From NCBI GenBank assembly GCA_945874355.1, contig CAMCGB010000003.1, positions 124,001-188,000 on the forward strand: a DNA stretch of 64,000 bases, read 5' to 3'. The number at the start of each line of letters is the position of its first letter. The first letter of the stretch is position 1. The notes below the pieces were generated by a model. That model was not told the DNA's origin. It ran no database searches and saw only the letters and a program-made list of their open reading frames with translations. Shown here piece by piece: positions 58,572 to 64,000 of the stretch. Source of the stretch: an uncultured Bacteroides sp. GTDB taxonomy: Bacteria; Bacteroidota; Bacteroidia; Bacteroidales; UBA932. The translations under genes were made by a program, and so were the position numbers.

Positions 58572-59750
58572 ATGGTGGTAAAGATCCAGCCTCCGTGCGC
58601 CTCCCTCTCGCCAGTGCTCGAATACAATGACCGCAAGGTCGACTCGGGCACCTGCGAGACCGTTGCAGTCTGGAATGCGGGCACGTCCGACCCGGACGAG
58701 GCATACCGGGTCATGCAGGACTACGCCCGGGGTTCGAGGAGGACCCGTGACGTGGTCTTCCACGCTTCCGTCAACCCGTCATCCGCAGACAGGATGGACA
58801 GGGAAAAGACGCTGCGGTTCATACGGGACATGATGGGCCGGCTTGGGTACGGGAAGCAGCCGATGGTCATATTCGAGCACAGGGATACCGACCGCATCCA
58901 CTGGCACGTAGTGTCGGTCCGCGTGGACAGCGACGGGTACAAGATCAGCGACCGCTACGAGAACAGGCGGTGTCACGACATCATCACGGAACTGTCCCGG
59001 GTCTACGGGTTCAGGGTGGGCCGCTCGGAGGATGTCCCCCGAAACTCCACCGAATACGACCTCAGCCACGACCTTGCATCCAGGATCGAGAAGGCACTCA
59101 GGTACAGGTGCACATCAATGCCGCAGCTCTTCATGGTGATGCAGTCACTTGGAGTGAAGGTTCATGAATCGCCGGCGAAAGAATTGTCGTTCAGGCTGCT
59201 GGACCGCAACGGAAAGGTATGTTCCCCGGCCATTGACGCAATGGACCTGATGATTCCTACGAGGGAGGATATGGAAAAGAGTGTCGCTTCGCAGAAATGG
59301 AGCAACGACGACACATTCCGCCGCAGGCAGAGGGTCAACGGCTGCGTGAAGGCTGCATTGGCCAACGCTCCGACCGGGGATGACTTCAGGCGTATGCTCG
59401 CCGCAAAAGGAATCGATGTCGTGTATTCGAGGACCGACGAGGGACGTGTGTTCGGGGTCACCTTCATCGACCATACGAACCGGTCGGTCTTCAAGGGGTC
59501 TGAACTGGAGAAGGGACTGTCCGCATCGACGTTCAACGACCTGATGCAGGGACGATGGAAAACTGATGGAAACGACATCGGCCAGCCGGCTCCAACCGTT
59601 GCTTCGGCTACAGTATCCAACCGCAGGACCTTCAGCGAGAATGTGGGCGCGGAGGTGGCGGCGATGCTGATGGAATCCCTTATGGAATCCAAGCGCAGGA
59701 ACGAGACTCCTGAAGCGAACAGGAGAAAGAAAAGGAAAAGGAGGATGTGA
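58572..59750 (+). CDS. Relaxase (MobB-type mobilisation nuclease)
   Basis: A relaxase of 392 residues. The metal-binding histidine motif is FEHRDTDRIHWHVVSV near 97-112, and a candidate catalytic tyrosine lies in the N-terminal part (VLEYNDRKVDSGT). It nicks one strand at the transfer origin and leads it into the recipient. The C-terminal half is helical and ends in a strongly basic tail (RRKKRKRRM). Bacteroidales mob operons have this order: accessory protein, relaxase, coupling protein. Confidence 0.92.
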   Translation: MVVKIQPPCASLSPVLEYNDRKVDSGTCETVAVWNAGTSDPDEAYRVMQDYARGSRRTRDVVFHASVNPSSADRMDREKTLRFIRDMMGRLGYGKQPMVIFEHRDTDRIHWHVVSVRVDSDGYKISDRYENRRCHDIITELSRVYGFRVGRSEDVPRNSTEYDLSHDLASRIEKALRYRCTSMPQLFMVMQSLGVKVHESPAKELSFRLLDRNGKVCSPAIDAMDLMIPTREDMEKSVASQKWSNDDTFRRRQRVNGCVKAALANAPTGDDFRRMLAAKGIDVVYSRTDEGRVFGVTFIDHTNRSVFKGSELEKGLSASTFNDLMQGRWKTDGNDIGQPAPTVASATVSNRRTFSENVGAEVAAMLMESLMESKRRNETPEANRRKKRKRRM

Positions 59751-59752
59751 AT

Positions 59753-61735
59753 ATGGCACGAAGGGACAACGAAGGATATTCGATTGCGCTGATGGCCGTC
59801 GGGACGGTCCTGATGATGTACACCACATACTGTCACGGCCACCCGTTCTTCCACCGTCTGGGACTGACCAACCACTACCTGGACCTGTTCATCGCAACGG
59901 TGCGCCATTCCGGGCTGAAGGGGCCTCTCATCATAGAGAAGCTCCTTTCGCTCTTCCTGTTCACCTGCGGGATGTTCTTCCGCAGCGTCACTACCGAAAG
60001 GAAGGTTTCCATCAGAAATTCATCGATAATCGCACTTCTGGGAATTGCCGTTTTCCTTGCCCCCACGGATGGATTTCCGACGGTTTTCATATTGACGACG
60101 CTGGCCGGGTTCGTATCTTCCTGCGTTGGGCTGTCTCTTCTGTGGAAGCACTTCCGCTTCGATGAACTGAAGGCAGACCCGATGAACGACACCTTCGAGC
60201 AGTGCGAGGAGAAACTGGAGGACAGGTACTCAATCAACATCCCGATGGAATACCAGTGGAAAGGAAAGAAACGGAAAGGGTGGATAAACGTCGTGAACCC
60301 GTTCCGTGCGACGATGATACTCGGAACGCCGGGTTCCGGAAAGTCATATTCAGTGTATGGCCCGTACATCGAGCAGATGGTCCGCAAGGGCTATTCCCTG
60401 TTCGTCTATGACTACAAGTACCCGGACCTCACGAAGAAGGTGTACAACGAGGTCTGTGCGAATATGGGAGGCTACAAGGTCAGGCCGGAATTCTACACCA
60501 TAGACTTCGACCATCCGCTCTACTCCCACCGCTGCAACCCGATGGCCAAACGTTACATAAACGACCCGGCGGACAGCGCGGAGATAGCGGACATCATAAT
60601 GCTCAACGTCTGCCCCGGAAAGGAGCAGAAGAACGATTTCTTCGACATGTCGGCAAAGGTGTATCTCGATGGGGATATCTATACCCTGAGCCAGTTCGAG
60701 GACGGACGGTTCTGCACCTTCGCCCACCTGGTCGAACTGACGACGAAAGACTACAAGGACGTGCTGAGGATACAGAGCCATATTCCGGAGTTGGAGGCTA
60801 AGGTTGCACCGTTCCTGAACGCGCTCACGGCGAATGCGCAGGACCAGCTGCAGGGACAGATAGCCTCCGCCACCATTCCTATATCCAGATTCGCGTCTCC
60901 GGACCTGTACTGGGTACTGTCCGGGGATGACTTCTCTATGGACATCAACGACCCGGAACATCCGAAGATAATCTGCGTGGGAAACAACCCTGACCGTCAG
61001 GAGATATACGGTACGACCCTCGCCCTGTATGTTTCACGCCTCTGCAAGACCATCAACAAGCCCGGCAAGCTGCACAGCGGCGTCCTGCTGGACGAGCTCC
61101 CGACCATATTCGTGAAGGGCCTGGACAACCTGGTCAATACCGCACGCTCGAACAAGGTGGCTGTCGTCCTGGGTGCCCAGGACAAGAGCCAGCTCGTGAG
61201 GGACTACGGCCAGAAGAATTCCGACGTGGTGTTCAATACCGTCGGCAACATCTTCGCCGGTCAGGTCAACGGCAAGACGGCCGTGGACTTGAGCCGCTCT
61301 TTCGGAAAGGAATTCCGCGAGCGCACGAGCCAGAACCTTTCGACGGATTCTGAATCGGAGAACAGGTCGCTACAGCTGGAGGACCGCCTTCCTGTCCACC
61401 GCATAGAGACCCTCTCCCCCGGTTACTTCTGCGGAAAGGTGCAGGATTCCAACGAGAAGACAAACGACTACAAGTTCTTCTGCGGAAAGATCATCCGTCC
61501 GGATGCTCCGCAGAAGGACTACTGGTCAAAGCGAAAGCCCATAAAGGACTTCGAGGGTGACTACCACGACGAGATAATGGCGAACTTCCTGCAGATCAAG
61601 GCCGATGTAGACTATATGGTCCGCACCCTCGCCGAGCGCTACGGCATCGAACTCGAAGAGGACCGCAAGGTCCGCGAGGCTATGGAGAAGGTCAAGGAGG
61701 CCGGGAAAGACAAGCCTTCTCGCAAAAAGAAATGA
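59753..61735 (+). CDS. Type IV coupling protein (TraG/VirD4, MobC of Bacteroidales)
   Basis: The ATPase of 660 residues that hands the relaxase-DNA complex to the channel. The N-terminal third has several membrane helices (ALMAVGTVLMMYTTY, IIALLGIAVFLAP, VFILTTLAGFVSSCVGLSLLW). Walker A is ILGTPGSGKSYSVYGPYI near 192, and Walker B is SGVLLDELPTIFVKG near 448. A helical C-terminus ends in SRKKK. The ATG at 59753 is chosen because AGGAGG lies seven bases before it; a GTG at 59747 would also be in frame. Confidence 0.93.
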   Translation: MARRDNEGYSIALMAVGTVLMMYTTYCHGHPFFHRLGLTNHYLDLFIATVRHSGLKGPLIIEKLLSLFLFTCGMFFRSVTTERKVSIRNSSIIALLGIAVFLAPTDGFPTVFILTTLAGFVSSCVGLSLLWKHFRFDELKADPMNDTFEQCEEKLEDRYSINIPMEYQWKGKKRKGWINVVNPFRATMILGTPGSGKSYSVYGPYIEQMVRKGYSLFVYDYKYPDLTKKVYNEVCANMGGYKVRPEFYTIDFDHPLYSHRCNPMAKRYINDPADSAEIADIIMLNVCPGKEQKNDFFDMSAKVYLDGDIYTLSQFEDGRFCTFAHLVELTTKDYKDVLRIQSHIPELEAKVAPFLNALTANAQDQLQGQIASATIPISRFASPDLYWVLSGDDFSMDINDPEHPKIICVGNNPDRQEIYGTTLALYVSRLCKTINKPGKLHSGVLLDELPTIFVKGLDNLVNTARSNKVAVVLGAQDKSQLVRDYGQKNSDVVFNTVGNIFAGQVNGKTAVDLSRSFGKEFRERTSQNLSTDSESENRSLQLEDRLPVHRIETLSPGYFCGKVQDSNEKTNDYKFFCGKIIRPDAPQKDYWSKRKPIKDFEGDYHDEIMANFLQIKADVDYMVRTLAERYGIELEEDRKVREAMEKVKEAGKDKPSRKKK

Positions 61736-61928
61736 TGAGTTGGGCCGGCTAGCGTTGAAAGCCCCCTCAAACTCAACAAACTCCGCCTCATCTTCACCCG
61801 CTGCGATGACGCAGCCAACATGAATTACTTCAACTTAAGATTCAACAACAATCTCAAGATTCTTTAAAATTATCACCGGAAAACTACAAGAGGCGCCACT
61901 GTAGCGGCTATTATTACAAAGGAAATAA

Positions 61929-62315
61929 TTATGCCTTATACATAAGATAAGCTTGGACTTCATCAGCCATTTGCTCATCTGTATATTCGCTTTTCTTAAA
62001 TTTCCACTGTTTTAATGCGACATTATCAAGTGCAAAAGCAACACATATCATATCAGAGAACTGTTGAATCACAACATTTTTCTTTATGCGATCCTCAGAA
62101 TTGATGTAACGAATCGAGTCTGCACGTTCAAACTCAACAGCATAATCCGGAAGAGATTCGATATAAGCAACAAGGGTTGGATAATTTTCGCGGAGATAGA
62201 AAGCCCTTCCGGGAGTGTTGATAGCTTTCTCGTAATCCTCATCTATCTTCGTCATCCTTTTTTTATATATGACAAAGATTACAATGACAGCAATGATAAA
62301 AATCAACCACCTCAT
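61929..62315 (-). CDS. Small membrane-anchored unknown protein
   Basis: A protein of 128 residues with one N-terminal membrane helix (LIFIIAVIVIFVIYKK) and a cytoplasmic or periplasmic part (PTLVAYIESLPDYAVEFERADS, VIQQFSDMICVAFALDN). I do not recognise a family. It is the last gene of an AT-rich minus-strand operon. The 193 bases between it and the coupling protein hold no gene and only weak palindromes. Confidence 0.65.
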   Translation of the reverse strand: MRWLIFIIAVIVIFVIYKKRMTKIDEDYEKAINTPGRAFYLRENYPTLVAYIESLPDYAVEFERADSIRYINSEDRIKKNVVIQQFSDMICVAFALDNVALKQWKFKKSEYTDEQMADEVQAYLMYKA

Positions 62316-62319
62316 CTAT

Positions 62320-62520
62320 TTACTTCTCTGGAGAGATAAAATAATCATTAACGGTCCAAACGGTTAATAGTAAAGATGGCCCCCAAAAGATAATTTTTGA
62401 AAACGCATTCCATTCTTCAATCGTAAAAGACAAACTAAATAGAGAACCGATGAGATATAAAATTAACCAAGTGATCGCAAGAAACAGTAGTGCCTTGCCT
62501 TTTGAAATCTTGTTTCCCAT
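62320..62520 (-). CDS. Small two-helix membrane protein, unknown
   Basis: A protein of 66 residues with two membrane helices (ALLFLAITWLILYLIGSLF, IIFWGPSLLLTVWTV). It starts 11 bases after the previous gene of the operon and ends four bases before the next. No family is recognised. Small membrane proteins of this sort in operons of unknown genes may be immunity or effector parts, but nothing in the sequence proves it. Confidence 0.6.
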   Translation of the reverse strand: MGNKISKGKALLFLAITWLILYLIGSLFSLSFTIEEWNAFSKIIFWGPSLLLTVWTVNDYFISPEK

Positions 62521-62531
62521 TGTATTTACCG

Positions 62532-62945
62532 TTAGAAAGTGAGGTTCTGCTTGAGCAGTCTTTGTTTTTTATCCTCAGACAAAGACGAATCAACCTTATC
62601 AAAAGCATCCCCTCCGTTGATAATATCAAGTATATCTTCTGAATCTTGATCAGACATCTCTTTAGCAATCATCGATAATCTGCCGATACTTTTAATATAG
62701 GCATCTTGGACTGTCATTTTTTCAAGACGCTGATTTACAAAAACGTTAATTGTATGCACAGGGCTAAGATTTCCAGCCGCAACAACATCTTGAATTCCTC
62801 GTTTACATAACCATGCAGCAATAAGTAAAGCATAACCGTCATTCGTTTCATCATAACGATCAAGAAGGGCAATCACATTGCCAACGGCAATTGCCATATT
62901 ATTTAGGTCTTTAACATGACCTGCTAATCTAGAAAAGAATCCCAT
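62532..62945 (-). CDS. Unknown protein beginning MGFFSRL
   Basis: A helical protein of 137 residues (MGFFSRLAGHVKDLNNMAIA, YALLIAAWLCKRGIQDVVAAGN, then an acidic C-terminal half). The first residues resemble those of the gene at 63323 (MGFLRNLLAP). No domain is recognised. It is spaced by eight bases from the gene upstream. Confidence 0.65.
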   Translation of the reverse strand: MGFFSRLAGHVKDLNNMAIAVGNVIALLDRYDETNDGYALLIAAWLCKRGIQDVVAAGNLSPVHTINVFVNQRLEKMTVQDAYIKSIGRLSMIAKEMSDQDSEDILDIINGGDAFDKVDSSLSEDKKQRLLKQNLTF

Positions 62946-62953
62946 ATCAAAAT

Positions 62954-63316
62954 TTATAATTTATAGGTTGCATAACAAGAAACAGCTCTTTGTTTTAACT
63001 GTTCCGGATTTAGTAAATACAATGATTGATTCACCTCCTCATCCCATTTCTTTAAAAATAGAACTGCAGCACATACCTGAGTCCAATTTGAACGAAACAT
63101 GAAATAAGGTACAGTACATAGGCAAGAAAATATATCGGTTGCCGTAGGTGCTATCATTTTATATCTGGACTGGCTAATAAGACCACTCAGTTTGTTAGAA
63201 GTCGCTACCTTTTCATATAAGGCATGAAGCTTTGCTCTACCATTCTCATTGCTGTACTTTTCTATTGTAAAGTCAACAATCTCTTCAAAGGTCATGTTTT
63301 CAAAAATATTATACAT
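62954..63316 (-). CDS. Unknown helical protein
   Basis: A protein of 120 residues (MYNIFENMTFEEIVDFTIEK, FSCLCTVPYFMFRSNWTQVC, LKQRAVSCYATYKL). It is rich in helix with several cysteines and has no signal peptide or recognised domain. It lies in the AT-rich operon, six bases after the upstream gene. Confidence 0.65.
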   Translation of the reverse strand: MYNIFENMTFEEIVDFTIEKYSNENGRAKLHALYEKVATSNKLSGLISQSRYKMIAPTATDIFSCLCTVPYFMFRSNWTQVCAAVLFLKKWDEEVNQSLYLLNPEQLKQRAVSCYATYKL

Positions 63317-63322
63317 ATCTTT

Positions 63323-63715
63323 CTAAGCAAAAGGATTACCAACTATCTCCAACAGCCACTTACGAATATAATATGAGGCAGTATTTGTTTTTTGAATATT
63401 ATAGCGAATTGCTTCTTCAGTCATCTTATCTGTCGTAATTTGGACAATTTGCCTAAGATCGTCATCACAATCACCAATCTCAGCCTTAAGGGTTTTCAAA
63501 AAAGTTTCTTTAACCTCTGTGATAGAACAATTATTGTTCTCTGCCATCCGTTTAAGAGAAGTAAATTTTTCTTTCGCATCCTTGTTCGACAATAAAGAAA
63601 AATTTTCACCAGTCATTAGTTCAATAGATCTGGCTTCATTCTGATGAGTCAGTTTGTACTCCCCCCAAAAATCCCCATTATCCTTCGGGGCAAGTAAGTT
63701 ACGTAAAAATCCCAT
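63323..63715 (-). CDS. Unknown protein beginning MGFLRNLL
   Basis: A protein of 130 residues from the ATG at 63715 (a TTG two codons upstream is in frame). It reads MGFLRNLLAPKDNGDFWGEY at the start and then is helical (KEKFTSLKRMAENNNCSITEV, LRQIVQITTDKMTEEAIRYN). The start resembles that of the gene at 62532, which may point to a common localisation signal or distant homology. No family is recognised. Confidence 0.65.
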   Translation of the reverse strand: MGFLRNLLAPKDNGDFWGEYKLTHQNEARSIELMTGENFSLLSNKDAKEKFTSLKRMAENNNCSITEVKETFLKTLKAEIGDCDDDLRQIVQITTDKMTEEAIRYNIQKTNTASYYIRKWLLEIVGNPFA

Positions 63716-63724
63716 ATTCAATCA

Positions 63725-64000
63725 TTAAAATGAATTTTCGAGATCTGCAATAAGCATGTTCCAATACTTAATGAAACTATCCGTAAACTCAATAAGTTCT
63801 GCGCTTGTTTCATTATCATGTAGATCAACCCCTGCTGTTGGTTCTAAAGACAGTTGATTTTTATAGATTGTGCAATAGATACCAAAGGGCAAATACTGTT
63901 TAGTTCTTGGATAATCTGAATTTAAAAGTCCTTTAATATCTGATTTAAATATTTTGAATCTGCTTTTGAAGACATCAAAGAACTCCGCGATATCGATCTT
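63725..64000 (-). CDS. Unknown protein, C-terminal part (cut by window edge)
   Basis: The last 91 residues of a reading frame open to the window edge are visible, ending ADLENSF. They contain KQYLPFGIYCTIYKNQLSLEP and FTDSFIKYWNMLIADLEN. It lies nine bases before the next gene and so belongs to the same AT-rich operon. No domain is recognised in the visible part. Confidence 0.6.
   Translation of the reverse strand, partial: KIDIAEFFDVFKSRFKIFKSDIKGLLNSDYPRTKQYLPFGIYCTIYKNQLSLEPTAGVDLHDNETSAELIEFTDSFIKYWNMLIADLENSF

Noticed and set aside
61736..61928. Search for a right attachment site matching 18240-18484
   Set aside because: No convincing shared core was found by eye; the right end may lie beyond the window.
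63660..63668. Run of six C as a second phase-variable tract
   Set aside because: Six bases is within the normal range for a coding sequence and too short for frequent slippage.

Overview
The window comes from a member of the Bacteroidales. It carries a SusC/SusD glycan-uptake pair, several TAnnTTTG-type -7 promoter boxes, a Bacteroidetes-type tra operon (TraE to TraO families) and Mfa/Fim-type fimbrial lipoproteins. I cannot fix the genus; a gut lineage of moderate GC is likely.

Chromosomal part (1-18.3 kb). A polysaccharide utilisation locus runs on the minus strand: SusC, SusD, GH28, a GH92 enzyme that continues into a histidine acid phosphatase domain, and a GH2 beta-galactosidase cut by the window edge. 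Upstream and co-directional are a GH89 alpha-N-acetylglucosaminidase and a membrane acyltransferase of the NagX/HGSNAT type. Next come a GGGtGRT-family protein and its NifU-like partner. Divergent from these are a rhodanese and mnmE, whose G domain carries an insert made of eight 15-bp repeats.

Integrative and conjugative element (about 18.3 kb to beyond 61.7 kb). It begins just after the mnmE terminator with four 10-bp repeats, a zinc-finger/HTH protein, a tyrosine integrase and an excisionase-like protein. A minus-strand tra operon follows (orphan membrane protein, traE, F, G, I, J, K, L, M, N). Then comes a plus-strand module (RadC, DUF4313, phosphoribosyltransferase, SSB). The cargo at 31.2-42.1 kb is visibly AT-richer. 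It holds a PLD/SNF2-type helicase, a DUF4391 protein, two different type III Mod methyltransferases in tandem and one Res subunit, and it diverges from a WYL regulator. The second Mod has a run of eight G near codon 35, and a change of one G either way gives an early stop, so it looks phase-variable. After a hairpin-rich non-coding stretch and a possible small toxin-like peptide comes a fimbrial locus that shares its direction with traO. The element ends in a replication and mobilisation module: Rep protein, iterons, MobC-like protein, second SSB, relaxase and coupling protein.

A 22-bp block containing CGAAAATATT lies 26-34 bases before int, the tra operon and rep, which suggests that excision, transfer and replication share a regulator. 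The last 2 kb hold an AT-rich operon of six small genes I do not recognise. I did not identify the right end of the element, and no rRNA, tRNA or CRISPR array was recognised.
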